Position numbers and translations under genes: made by a program. The notes below the pieces were generated by a model. The model saw only the letters and a program-made list of their open reading frames with translations. It searched no databases and was not told the DNA's origin. Source: Fremontodendron californicum (lineage: Eukaryota; Streptophyta; Magnoliopsida; Malvales; Malvaceae). From it: 64,000 bases of DNA. The number at the start of each line of letters is the position of its first letter. Position 1 is the stretch's first letter. The stretch covers positions 14,528,501 to 14,592,500 of the forward strand of contig JAULJL010000018.1 in NCBI GenBank assembly GCA_030761205.1. The letters are read 5' to 3'. This document shows positions 44,671 through 57,864 of the stretch, in pieces.

Positions 44671-47459
44671 TGTCGCAACCTAAAAAATAACAAGTCTCAT
44701 CGCAAGACTTTATTATTCGTTAAGCGTGACATTAAAAAAACGGAGGAAAAATCGACTTAATTCCTCTAGGGAAATGAAGGTTTTGAAAATGACCTTAGAA
44801 AAAACATGGAGTAGCCACCAATCTTTTTTAGCTAGGTGTGATCGGCCACCTATTAAAACCGGTTTTATAAAATATTTTAAAATTAATTAAAACATTTTTA
44901 AAACCAATTTCAAGTCTGCGTTATAAACCAGAGAAATCAAAGAAGCGGATTCGGGAGTCAGTTACGTGCGGGGAAGGATTAGCACCCCCACAACGCCCTT
45001 ATAAATCGGTACCTTATTAATCATGTGTTATCTCAAGTCTCGGTAAAAAGTTGGTTTTTAATTTAGTATTTTAAGTTAATTCCCAATTTTAAGAAAAATA
45101 ATTCCATTTTTAATTGAAAATGATCCGGAATTTATTAATTCAAAATTTTTTCTATATTTCCCGACAAAATTGGCAAAATATAGAAATTTTTATTCATTTG
45201 GAAAACTTTCCGAATCATTCTCATTTTTTGAAAGAAAGATATTCCTTTAATAATGATAATTCATGATACTCCCTCCAGCAAACCCGGTAGAGAATTCATG
45301 AATTATTTTAATTCGGGAATATCTTTATTTTATTGAAAATCATTACCTTTTTGAAAATATTTTAGAAGATATGAATATGTATATGCATGACATAAATAAA
45401 ATGACATAGCAAAATCTAAATAATATAATGCACCCTAAATGATATGATATGATTTAAATGTCTTAGCATATTCTAAATGAAATGAAATATCCTAAGTTAT
45501 ATGACATATTCTAAATGAAATAAAATGACCTAGGCAACATAATATATTCTATATGAGACGCAATATCCTAAGTCATATGATATATTCTAAATGAAATAAA
45601 ATATCCTAAATGACATAATATATATCCTAAATGAAATGACCTAGGTAACATAATATATTCTACATGAAATGACCTTGGTAACATAATATATTCTATATGA
45701 GATGAAATAATTTAAATGACATGGCAAATATGAATGATATGGCATATAATTTAAATGACATAAAATATAAAATAATGCTATCATATCATATGCATGGAAA
45801 TAAAAATGAAAATAATAATGCATGAACATAGTATATGCTAAATAATATAACAAAAAATAATTAAATAAAAAGCATAGGATATCATTAAATATTCCAAATC
45901 ATATAATAAACAATATAACATAACTCAAAATCATAACAATATCATAGAAATTATCATAGCAAAAATCACATATTATATAAAATGCATGAATATGGAAAAT
46001 GCAATGCATGAAAATGTATTTTTTCCTTTAACTGAGGAAATCCGTATATCTAAAAAGATATCCGGCTACCTTAGGAAAATATGTCAAATTAAATATTCTA
46101 AAACGAAAATAGTTTGTGATTGTTTGAAAACAATTTTGAAAAGCTTAGATTAAAAATAAAAACTCGGCTAAACCTTTTTTTAAATGGCTCTAATTTCCTA
46201 AGTTTAAAATCCCGGACTTGACCACCCTTAACCCGAGACTTAAAAAATCATTTTTAGAATTTCAAAAAGGCTTAGAAACTACCTTAAGTCAGTAGCTAAA
46301 CTTCCTAATCAGCTCCCTCTAGGTAACTTAACCAAAACAGAAAAATGATTCTTCTTTAAATTCAATTCTGACTCCACTGTCCAGTTTTAAGCCACGATTT
46401 TTTTACCCTATTTTTAAAAATTCAAAAAAAACTAAAAACAATACTGGAGACTCAGGACATGTAAAACTACACGAAAAAAATCAGCTTAATTTTATGATTA
46501 AAGATGAATGCCCAGAAAAATCGGGAAAGTACGAGTGCTGGGTGAAAAAACTGTTTTGCCAAAATACATTTTTGCCTTTGATAAAATCATTTAAAAATCA
46601 AAGTAAAAATATTTAAGACTCACAAAATGACTCACAAACAGTAGCTAGGACTTTTTAAAAGTTAGATAAAAATTGGCTAAGTAAAAAAAATCACGAAGGT
46701 AGAATACTCAATTTGACAAACCTTAATTTTCCACAAGTATGCTCAAGAGAGCATGACTTTGAACCATTAAGTGGCCTAAGTCATTAGTCGAGTGACATGG
46801 ACATGAAATGCATGAAAAAAATACAGCAAATATGATGCATGGAATGCATGGTTTTAAACCTAAATGTCATGAAAAAATGCATGGCATCAATATAGTGACC
46901 TAGACCTAAATGGACTTGCATGGCATTTAATGCAACCTAGGTCTAAAATGCATGGACATGCATGGAAAAATAAACCAAACCTAACAACTAAAATATGCAT
47001 GGCAATAACACAAACACAAGGCATGCTTAAACCAAAAACTCAACCAAATATCATGCAAATGCCAACCTATCAACTAACATAGCAAAAATGCAACACACAA
47101 TGCAAAATAACATGGTAGCCGAATGGCCTAAGGTTCCAAACAAGCATGGCATTTTCACAAACACTTGATATACTTAAACTAAATACATAATCAAATGTCA
47201 TGCAAATACAAACCTATCAACTAACATAGCAAAAATGCACACACAATGCTAGATATATGAAGTGGCCGAATGGCCTAAGATTCCAAACAAGCATGGCATT
47301 TTCACAAACACTTGATATACTAACATGCAAAACTAAAATATAACACTCAAATCATGCAAACACATAGCAGAAATATTAAAACGAACAAGCATTTTCACAA
47401 ACACTTGATATAATAACATGCAAAACTAAAATATAACACTCAAATCATGCAAACACAAA

Positions 47460-50400
47460 GTATATGTAGACACCTAATTTTGTCTGGACCACTAAAACAG
47501 GTATGTTTTCTTCCTAAATTGATGTTTCCGAGTGTAAAATGACTTTTTTCATCCTGCAGGTGGTACTCCAAGACTTAGTTTAAGAGGGCAAGCATTAAAA
47601 GTCAAACTTGAAAAAAGTCAACCCCAAACAAAGTCAACCCCGAAAAAGTCAACCCTAAAAAGTCAAACTACTGAAAAAGTCAACCCACTTTCAAAATCAA
47701 GATTTTAAGTTCAATTGAAAAGTGGCGAAAGAATTTTGATAATCTGAGGTCTACATTGAAAGATATGGAGTTCGGAAGTTGGGATTTGGAGATTCAATAG
47801 AAAGGAAACCCTAATCCGAGAAATTTGGGGAAAAGTGCTTAAACGATCAAATTGGTCGAATTGAAGGTTCCAAATGAAAGATAAGCACCGACTACGGGTA
47901 ATGGAGGAGTCACTTGCAAGAAAAATCGAAAGAAAAGTCAATCCGGGAGAAAACCGAGAATTAGGGTTTTGGTGGATTTCGGTAAAATCGGGAAGAATCA
48001 CAGAAATAGCCCAACTTGGTAAGACCAAAGCCCCCAATGGATGAGGAATGATTAAAAAGGATAGCCCAAGGCTCAGCTTGAAGAAAATCTGAAAATCGGA
48101 CTTGTTTTGAGCAAAACCGGGTTTCGGAGGCATAATTGGAAAATTTGGGAAAAATAGCAAATGGACTCCGAAAATTCTGAAAATTTGTCAATCTCATTCT
48201 TAAATCATTTGAAAGAGATTGGTAAAATAAAATCTTGATTCGGAGTTCGTTTGCAAAATGGCCAAATCCCGAGCTTCTTATGCAGTAATTCAAAAAGGAA
48301 AATTCCGGAAAAATAGCAAATGAGCTCCAAATCTTTTGAACTTTTAAAAATCTCATTTTTGAATTATTTGGAAGAGATTGGCAAAATAAAATCTTGATCC
48401 GGAGTTCGTTTCCAAAATGGCCAAATCCCGGGCCTCCTATGCAATAATTCAAGAAGATAAATCCCGAAAAAATAGCAAATGGACTCCAAAAATTCTGAAA
48501 TTTTGCAAATATCATTTTTTAATTATTTGGAACAGATTGGCGAAAGAAAATCTTGATTTGGAGTTCGTTTGCAAAATGGCCAAATCCTGGGCCTCCTATG
48601 CAGTAATTCAAGCCGATAAATCCCGAAAAAATACCAAATGAGCTCCAAAAATTATGAAAACTTCCAGATCACACTTTTAAATTATTTGGAAGATATTGGT
48701 GAAGAAAAATCTTGATTTGGAGCTCGTTTAAAAAATGGTAAAATGTAGGGGCATAAAAAGGGCATTTTTGGAAGAACAAATCCAAATAAATAGCAAACGG
48801 ACTCGGATAATTTTGAAAACTTCCAGAACTCAATATTTTATTATTTTGGAAGTATTAAAAAAAGAAAAATTGAATTTGGATTCCGTTTGATATTTATTTG
48901 CATCCGGGGGGCAAAACGGTCATTTCACCCAAGCAACCGAAAAGGGCTTCTTTGGGCCTTTCAAAAAATCAGAGTTGGACTGGAAAAGAGAAGTGCTGGC
49001 CTGCCCAAGCCCAAATGAATGAGGAAGCTTCTGATTTTTCAATCAAATGGCTAAAAATCAAGAGTGAGTTAGAGATTCTCTTTGATCAAGCCATGGTGAT
49101 TAAGCCACATAGGCCAAGAGAGATGTCAACATTATTCTTTAACAGCTGTAATTTGAGAGAGCTGATATGCTAATCTAAAGGTGGTAATTTCATGATTTTT
49201 TCACCTTGAATTATTAGCCATTTGATGGAAAATTGGTTACAAAAAAATGACAACACCTTGGGGGAATATTAGGGGGTTTCGGCCAGCCTTGTCAAAGGGG
49301 GCAGAAAATTCATTTTTCATCTTCATTTTGCTGGGTTCTTTTAGTTTTTACTTAGTTTTTCTCTTCTTGGTTGAAAGCAAAAAAGAAAAGTTTAGAAAAG
49401 AAAGGAAAGTTTGAAGAGATAAAGCTTGAAATATAGCTTCTTGAGGTTGCTCTTGAGCACCAACTCTTGCACTTTCTTGATTTTCCATTCTTGTTTTTGC
49501 TATTTGGATTTCTATTTGGTGAGTTTCCATTTTAAATAAATGTTTTTTATTGTTCTTTTCAAGTTCTCCCTTCATCTCCTTCTTGAATATATTTTTTTTA
49601 CATTTTTTTTACAATAAACTCACCATGGCCAAATGGCCTACATTATTTATTTAAGTTGCTGTTTTGGTTTATTTTACCATATTGTTTATGTTATTTTCTT
49701 TGATCTTGGTGTTTTAAATGTTATGTTACTTCATATACTTGAGTTATATTTTAATTTGGTTGCTTTGTTTGTTGCCATTTATGTTTTAAATATCATGTTT
49801 TTGCATTTTCAATTTTCTGTTTTCATGATGTTTAAATTTGAGCATGTTTTAGATTTAGTATATCAAGTGTTTGTGAAAATGCTTGTGTGGTCTTTGCATG
49901 ATTTGAGTTTTATATCTTAGTTGAGCATATTCTATATTTAGTATATTAAGTGTTTTTGAAAATGCTTGTGTGGTTTTTGCATGATTTAAGTGTTATATTT
50001 TAGTTGAGCATGTTAGTATACCAAGTGTTTGTGAAAATGCCATGCTTGTTGGAGCTTGAGGCCATTTGGCTACTCCATGTGTTTTGCATTGTGTGTTGCA
50101 TTTTTGCCATGTTAGTTGGTAGGTTATTGCATTTGTATGACATTTGATTTAGTTGAGCATGTTAGTATACCAAGTGTTTGTGAAAATGCCATGTTTGCTA
50201 GTTACATTATGCTATTCGGCCACCCTTGGAATTTTTGCATTTTATGTGCATTCTTGCCACGTTAGTTGATAGGTTGGCATTTGCATGATATTTGATTGAG
50301 TTTTTGGTTTAAGCATGCTTTGTGTTTGTGAAAATGCCATGCATATTTTAGTTATTAAGTTAGGTTTATTTGCTATGCATGTTCATGCATTTTAGGTCTA

Positions 50401-52703
50401 GGTTGCATTAAATGCCATGCAAGTTCATTTAGGTCTAGGTCACTTTATGAATGCCATGCATTTTTCATGACATTTAGGTTTAAATCCATGCATTTCATGC
50501 ATTATGTTTGCTGTAATGTTTCATGCATTTCATGTTCATGCCACTTGAATAATGACTTGAGCCAATTAATGGTTCAAAGTCATGCTCTCTTGAGCACACT
50601 TGTGGAAAATTAAAGTTTGTCAAATTGATTATTCTACCTTTGTGATTTTTTCTTACTTAGCCAATTTTTATCTAACTTTCAAAAAGTCCTAGCTACTGTT
50701 TGTGAGCTATTTTATGAGTTTCAAATATTTTTACTTTGATTTTAAATGATTTTTATCAAAGGCAAAAATGTGTTTTGACAAAACAGTTTTTTCACCCAGT
50801 TTTCGTACTTTTCCGATTTTTCTGGGAATTCATATTTAATCAGAAATTAAGACGATTTTTTCCCGTGTAGTTTTACATGTCCTAAATCTCCAGTATTTTT
50901 TTCAGAATGTTTTGAATTTTTAAAAATAGGTGAAAAAATCGTGGCTTAAAACTGGACTGTGAAGTCAGAGTTGAATTTAAAGAAAAATCATTTTTCTGTT
51001 TTGGTTAAGTTACTTAGAGTGGGCTGATTAGGAGGGTTAGCTACTGACTTAGGGTAGTTTCTAAGCCTTTTTAAACTCTAAAAATGGTTTTTCAAGTCCC
51101 GGTTTAAGGGTAGTCAAGTCCGGATTTTTAAACTTAGGAAATTAGAGCCATTTAAAAAAAAAGATTTAGCCCAGTTTTTATTTTTAATTCAAGCTTTTCA
51201 AAATTGTTTTCAAACAATCACAAAGTATTTTGGTTTTAGAATATTTAATTTGACATATTTTCCTAACGTAGCCGGATATCTTTTTAGATATATGGATTTC
51301 CTTAATTAAAGGAAAAAATACATTTCATGCATTGCATTTTCCATATTCATGCATTTTATATAATATGTGATTCTTGCTATGATAAATTCTATGATATTGT
51401 TATGATTTTGAGTTATGTTATATTGTTTATTATATGATTTGGAATATTTCATGATATCCTATGCTTTTTATTTAGTTATTTTTTTTGTCATATTATTTAG
51501 CATATACTATGTTCATGCATTATTACTTTCATTTTTGTTTTCATGCATATTATATGATAGCATTATTTCATATTCCATCTCATTTAATTTATATGCCATA
51601 TCATTCATGTTTGCCATGTCATTTAAATTATTTCATTTCATATAGAATATGTTATGTTACTTAGGTTATTTTATTTCATTTAAAAAATATCATGTTACTT
51701 AGGTTATTTCATTTCATATAGAATATGTTATGTTACTTAGGTTATTTTATTTCATTTAGAATATATCATATGACTTAGGATATTGCATTTCATATAGAAT
51801 ATACTATGTTATATAGGTCATTTCATTTTATTTATAATATGTCATATAACTTAGAATATTTTATTTCATTTAGAATATGCTAAGGATATTTCATTTCATT
51901 TCATTTTACATTATATCATATCATATCATTTAGGTTGCATTATATTATTTAGATTTTGCTATGTCATTTTATTTATGTCATGCATATACATATTCATATC
52001 TTTTAAAATGTTTTCAAAAGGATAATGATTTTTCAATAAAAAATAAAGATATTCCCGAGTTAAAATAATTCATGAGTTCTCTACTGGGTTTGCTGGAGGG
52101 AATATCATCAATTATCATTAATAAAGGAATATCTTTCTTTCAAAAAAAGAGAATGATTCGGAAAGTTTTCCAAAACTAATAAAAATTTCTATATTTTGCC
52201 ACGTTTGTTGGGGAATATAGGAAAATTTTGAATTTATAAATTTCGGATCATTTTCAATTAAAAATGGAATTATTTTTCTTTAAATTGGGAATTAACTTGA
52301 AATGCTAAATTTAAAACCAATTTTTACCGAGACTTGATAACACACGATTAATAAGGTACCGATTTATACGGGCGTTGTGGGGGTGCTAATCCTTCCCCAC
52401 ACGTAACCGACTCCCGAACCCGCTTCTTTGATTTCTCTGGTTTAAAACGCAGACTTGAAATTGGTTTTTAAAATGTTTTAATTAATTTTTAAAATATTTT
52501 ATAAAACCGGTTTTAATAGGTGGCCGATCACACCTAGCTAAAAAAGATTGGTGGCGACTCCATGTCTTTTTTAAGGTCATTTTCAAAACCTTCATTTTTT
52601 AGAGGAATTAAGTCGACTTTTCCTCGATTTTTTTTAATGTCACGCTTAACGAATAATAAAGTCTTGCGATGAGACTCGTTATTTTTTAGGTTGCGACAGT
52701 ATA
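47460..52703 (+). mobile_element. Tat/Ogre-type solo LTR, copy 2, inserted inverted in the LTR
   Basis: The LTR 47465-52698 (5234 bases) starts TGTAGACACC, ends GGTTGCGACA and is flanked by GTATA on both sides (47460-47464 and 52699-52703). It is the same family as its host LTR but on the opposite strand. It has no coding sequence and no internal region, so recombination between its LTRs followed the insertion. Confidence 0.95.
48190..48860 (+). repeat. 159-bp LTR tandem repeat, about 5 units (copy 2)
   Basis: The landmark GGAGTTCGTTTGCAAAATGG and variants begins at 48242, 48401, 48560 and 48719, a constant period of 159 bases. The minus strand is open across most of the array (47961-48515). 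Confidence 0.9.
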
Positions 52704-53739
52704 GATATTAAAACTAACAAGCATTTTCACAAACACTTGATATACTAAATATAAAACATCAACAATTTAAACATTATGAAAACAGAAAATTGAAAATGCA
52801 AGAACATGATAATGAACTCATAAATGGCAACAAACAAGCAACCAAATTAAAACAAGCTTCAAGTATATGTAGTAGAAGAATATTTAAAGCATCAAGACTA
52901 AAAAAATAACATGACAAAATCAAGCAAAACAGCAACAATAATAAGAAAAAATCTGGGCTATTCGGCCATGGTAAGAAAATAAGGAAACAAAATTGTAAAA
53001 ATTATTTAAGAAAGAGATGAAGAAAGAACTTAAGAAGAACATTAAAAAAAAACACTTATTTAAAAAGAAAACCACCAAATAATAATCAAAAACAGCAAAA
53101 ACAAGAATGGAAAATCAAGAAAGTGCAAGAGTTGGTGCTAAAAACAACCTCAAGAAGCTATCTTTCAAGCTTTATCTCTTCAAACTTTTCTTTCTTTTCT
53201 AAACTTTTTCTTTTTGCTTTCAACCAAGGAGAGAAAAAACTAAGCAAAACAAAGAAGAAATCTGAAAAAACGAAGTGAAGAAAATGAAAATTCCCTTCCT
53301 CCCTTTAGGCTGGCCGAATTCTACCTCTCTCCTCATAGGATGTTGTCATTTTTGCTCCAACCAATTTCCATCCAAGGGCTAGTGATTCAAGGTGTAAAAT
53401 CATGAAATTATCACCCTTAGATTAGTGCATCAGCTGTCCATAATTACAGCTGTTCAAGAATAATGTTGACATTCTCCCTTTTCATGCATTGGCCCATGTG
53501 GCTTAATTACAATGGCTTGATCAAAAAATCTCTAACTAACTCTTAATTTTTGGCCTTTTGATTGAAAAATCAGAAGCTTCCTCCCTTGTTTGGGCCTTGG
53601 CAGGCCAGCACTCTCTTTTCCAGCTCAAGTCTGATTTTTTAAAAGGCCAAAAGAAGTCATTTTCGGTTGCTTGGGTAAAATGACCATTTTGCCCCCCGGA
53701 TTCAAATAAATGGAAAACGGACTCCAAATTCAAAAATTT

Positions 53740-54600
53740 TTTTAGTACTTTCAAAATAATAAAATATTGAATTCTAAAAGTTTTGAAAATTTTTCGAGTT
53801 CTTTTGATATTTATTTGGATATTTTCTTCCAAAAATGCCTTTTTATGCCCCCACATTTTACCATTTTCTAAACGAGCTCCAAATCAAGATTTTTCTTCAC
53901 CAATATATTCCAAATAATTTAAAAGTGTGATCTGGAAGTTTTCATAATTTTTGGAACTTATTTGGTATTTTTTCGGGATTTATTTGCTTGAATTACTACA
54001 TAGGGGCTCGGGATTTGGCCATTTTGCAAACGAACTCCGAATCAAGATTTTATTTTGCTAATATCTTCCAAATAATTTTAAAATGACATTTGCAAATTTT
54101 CAAAATTTTTGGAGTCCATTTGCTATTTTTTCGGGATTTATCTTCTTGAATTATTGCATAAGAGGCCCGGGATATGGCCATTTTGCAAAACGAACTCCGT
54201 ATCAAGATTTCTTTCGCCAATATCTTCCAAATAATTTAAAAATGAGATTTGCAAATTTTCAAAATATTTGGAGTTCATTTGCTATTTTTTCGGGATTTTC
54301 CTTCTTGAATTTCTACATAAGAGGCCCAGGATTTGGCCATTTTGCAAACGAACTCCAAATCAAGATTTTCTTTCGCCAATATTTTTCAAATAATTTAAAA
54401 ATGATATTTGCAAATTTTCAGAAGATTTGGAGTTCATTTGCTATTTTTCCGGGATTTTCCTTCTTGAATTTCTATATAAGAGACCCGAGATTTGGCCATT
54501 TTGCAAACGAACTCCGAATCAAGATTTGATATTTCCAATCTCTTCCAAATGATTTAAGAATGAGATTTGAAAATTTTCAGAATTTACGGAATCCATTTGC
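53740..54600 (-). repeat. 159-bp LTR tandem repeat, about 6 units (inverted copy)
   Basis: The landmark AATATCTTCCAAATAATTTA and variants occurs near 53748, 53901, 54060, 54219, 54378 and 54537. The plus strand is open at 54083-54529 with a 53-residue protein period. Confidence 0.9.
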
Positions 54601-55301
54601 TATTTTTCCCAAATTTTCCAATTTTGCACTTTTACCTCCGAAACCCGGTTTTGCTCAAAACAAGTCTGATTTTCAGATTTCCTTCAAACTGAACCTTGGG
54701 CTATCCCTTTTTAATCATTCCTCATCCATTGGGGTTTTAGTCTTACCAAGTCGAGCCATTTCTGTAATTCTTCCCGATTTCACCGAAATCCACCAAAAAC
54801 CCTAATTCTTGGTTTTCTCCCGGATTGTCTTTTCTTTCAGTTTTTCTTTCAAGTGGCTTCTCCATTACCAGTAGTCAGTACTTATCTTTCATTTGGAACC
54901 TTCAATTTCGACCAATTTGTTCGTTTAAGCACTTTTCCCTAAATTTCCCGGATTAGGGTTTCCTTTCTACTAAATCTCCATAACCCAACTTTCGAACTCC
55001 ATATCTTTCGATGTAGACCTCGGATTATCAAAATTCTTTCACCATTTTTCAATTGAACTTCAAATATTGATTTTGAAAGTGGGTTGATTTTTTCAGTAGT
55101 TGACTTTCTAGGGTTGACTTTTTCGAGGTTGACTTTTTCTGGGGTTGACTTTTTTTGAGTTTGACTTTTTATGCTCGCCCTCTTAAGCTAAGTCTCGGAG
55201 TACCACCTGCAGGATGAAAAAAGTCTTTTTATATTCTGAAACATCAATTTAGGAAGAAAACATACTTGTTTTAGTGGTCCGGACAAAATTAGGTGTCTAC
55301 A

Positions 55302-55316
55302 GCTGCCCCTCTTTGG
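55302..55316 (-). promoter_or_regulatory. Tat polypurine tract
   Basis: GCTGCCCCTCTTTGG on the plus strand reads CCAAAGAGGGGCAGC on the minus strand and ends exactly where the LTR begins. This form of tract is characteristic of Tat/Ogre elements. Confidence 0.9.
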
Positions 55317-57564
55317 CTATTGCTGAGAATCAGGAATTAGTCAAAGATAAACCAACACTAATTTTGTACGGTTAGTGAAATCATATGTGAAGGAAAGGGA
55401 AAGGAGTTTTCTTTTTTTTCATCTTTTTTTTTTTTGAAAAAACTGTAAATTGAAGATTTTATCCTTAAATTGAATTCACTGACTAATCAAAGCTCGACCC
55501 ATTTTAAGAAAACGGGTTCAATTTCAAAAGAAAAAATTGTGCCCGAAAGTCTTAAGAATAGTGTCTGAAGATCTTAAAAATGGTGCCCAGAGGTCTTTAA
55601 AATGGTGCCCGTAGGTCTTTAAAACTGGTGCCCGAAGGTCTTTAAAACTGGTGCCCGAAGGTCTTTAAAGCTGGTGCCCGAAGGTCTTTAAAACTGGTGC
55701 ACGAAGGTCCTTAAAACTAGTGCCCAAAGGTCTTTAAAATGGTGCCCGAAGGTCTTTAAAACTGGTGCCCGAAGGTCTTTAAAACTGGTGTCCGAAGGTC
55801 ATTAAAACTGGTGCCCGGAGGTCTTACCCGTGACTAAAATGCCTTGACGACGGTCTCAAGGCTCGACTCATTTGATAAAACAAAATGAATTCGATTTAAA
55901 ACAAAAGGAAATACTAAAAATGATTCTGGATTTGGTTCATTTGGAAATGAATAAATTTAACTTGAAAATGAAAGGAACATACCTCGACGGCGGTCTCGGG
56001 GCTCGACTTATTTGAGGAGCAAAATGAGTTGATTTGGAAAGGAAACGTATCTCGACGGTGATCTCGGGGCTCAACTTATTTGAAAACAGAAAGAGTTCAC
56101 TTTGGAGAAGTCCAAGTTTTCCTGATTTCTGCACTGTTAGCTAAATGCAATGATGAGAATGACATGCTTTGCAAATGCTTGTATGTTTCCTAAGAATATA
56201 TGCAATCAAATGATTGTGCCATGATTTCTAATCCATGGTTTCTTTGAGGTTCACAGATTATCCGACTTCATGACGGAGTCTTCAATTTGTTCATTGATGC
56301 CCCACTCAAGATAACTTGTCAAACAGTCTCAGTTTCTGTCTTTTGCTGAAATTCACAGATTTTCTGACTTCGTGATAGAGTTTCCAACACGTTCACTGTT
56401 TTCTTTTCTTGGTGATCTTTCCAACCTTTCCCAAGATTTAAATCTATTCCTTAGTAATACTTTGAAATCCTTTTATTTAAATATTTTTTATTACTAATCA
56501 TCATTCAATTTAATAACAATCATAATGCATCTCAAAAATGAAAGAAAATATGAATCAAGCAAAAATTGTCATGAAAAAGATAACAAGAAATTATTGCAAG
56601 AAATGTTTTAAAATAGTAAACATAAATATCAAGGATATAAGAAACAAAAGTAAATGCCCTGGATGCGGAATATCTTGGACCCATCCTCTTCAAACCATCT
56701 GAAATTTCTCTTGAATGAGCAATTTACTTGGGTAACCTCTCGGCTTCAGTAGTTACATCAAACTGAGTTGTTACCATTTTCTCTGATTGTCAGATACTTT
56801 CTACCCCTTTACACGGAGCATTGATTCGAACTTTGAAACAGTACCTGAGCCGCCCTTTGCGAGTTTTCAACTCAAGTGTCCTCCATTCGGTATTAAGTCG
56901 CCCTTTGCGGGCTTTCGACTTAAACCTCTCCTTTTACATTCTTATTATTATTATTATTTTATTCACTATGCATTTGAGAATTCTAAATGCTTCCAAGGTA
57001 AAAATATCAATTCAAAACATTGGATGAATTCTGAGAGTAACCTTTCAAATTAAATATCCACGCTTGATCAAAATTGGCTTTTAAAGCACGTAATATAGGC
57101 CAAGGTTTAGGTTTAGAAAGAAAGGATAAAATAAGCCCAAAGTGTGTTTAAGGGTGATTGGATCAAGGATCATTTCCTGAGGAGAACTCATTCTTGAAGC
57201 ATTTGTTCCTTTTTGGACTTTCTTTTTTTTTTTGTTGCTTTGTTGGCTTTCATTTGCCACATTTTTCGATGGCTTTCTTTTTGCCATGATTTGTGATTAT
57301 TTTTCCTCGCATTTGCCCTCCAGTGTAGAGGGTGATCCTTGATCAAGGTTTAAAGAAAGAAATAATTCTTAAAGCTCAAAATGGTGACTAAGGATAATTT
57401 CTTATTAGTGAAAGGAATATGAAAGATGGACATTTATCGTATCAAGCATGAATATTTTTTCTTTTTTTGAAAAGCAATTCTCAGGGGAAATAGATATATA
57501 GAATTTCTATTTTTACACCTGGAATCATTCGAATTTCCATGTGCATAGTATCACACTTTTTTTT
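55317..57564 (-). other. Tat 3' untranslated region, repeat-rich
   Basis: These 2.2 kb between the end of pol and the polypurine tract have no supported gene. They contain several separate short repeat families: the 22-23-bp array at 55539-55828, CTCGACGGYGGTCTCGGGGC units near 55846, 55982 and 56052, TTCACAGATT..TGACTTC units near 56250 and 56350, and CGCCCTTTGCG units near 56851 and 56901. An ATT run is near 56941. The minus-strand frame at 57081-57287 is lysine-rich and unassigned. Confidence 0.75.
55539..55828 (-). repeat. 22-23-bp tandem array, 13 units
   Basis: The plus-strand unit is GTGCCCGAAGGTCTTTAAAA plus two or three bases, repeated without spacers. Central units are nearly identical and outer units diverged, as expected for slippage or unequal exchange. 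Tandem arrays in the 3' region of Tat elements are a known source of plant satellites. Confidence 0.95.
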
Positions 57565-57864
57565 TCAAGCATAATACTTTTTCAGTTCATCAGCATTTAC
57601 GGGATTTCTGAAATCCTCCCCGTCCATTCTAGTTAAAATCAATGCTCCTGCAGAAAAAGCTCTTTTTACCACATAGGGTCCTTCCCAATTCGGAGCCCAT
57701 TTTCCTCTCGGGTTCTTCACTATAGGGAGAATTTTCCTCAGTACCAACTCCCCTTCTCGGAACTGTCTGGGACGAACCTTCTTGTTGTGGGCTCGAATTA
57801 TCCTTTAATGATACAACTTCCCGTGACAAATTGTTTTCAATCTTTTCTCCTCAATGAGATTCAA
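57565..57864 (-). pseudogene. Tat integrase C-terminal domain
   Basis: The frame 57747-57565 encodes MVLRKILPIVKNPRGKWAPN and WEGPYVVKRAFSAGALILTR, then ends DELKKYYA. This is the GKWAPNWEGPYVV SH3-like C-terminal domain typical of Tat integrase. Upstream sequence (LNLIEEKRL, then RIIRAHNKKVRPRQF) continues the integrase, but a TAG after RARYE at 57865 and a TAA near 57808 interrupt it. Confidence 0.9.

Larger units (their letters stand above)
44671..55301 (-). repeat. 3' LTR of the Tat element, interrupted by a solo LTR
   Basis: On the minus strand it runs from TGTAGACACC (55301 leftward) to GGTTGCGACA (ending 44671). Subtracting the nested insertion 47465-52698 and one 5-bp duplication leaves about 5.39 kb. 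The arrays of 159-bp units at 53740-54600 (about six units) and GTCAA units at 55080-55170 lie in its first half. Confidence 0.93.

Noticed and set aside
55539..55828. CRISPR-like array
   Set aside because: Repeat units are contiguous with no unique spacers, in plant retroelement DNA.
57081..57287. Lysine-rich minus frame of 68 residues
   Set aside because: Lies in the Tat 3' untranslated region; composition-driven and without family resemblance.
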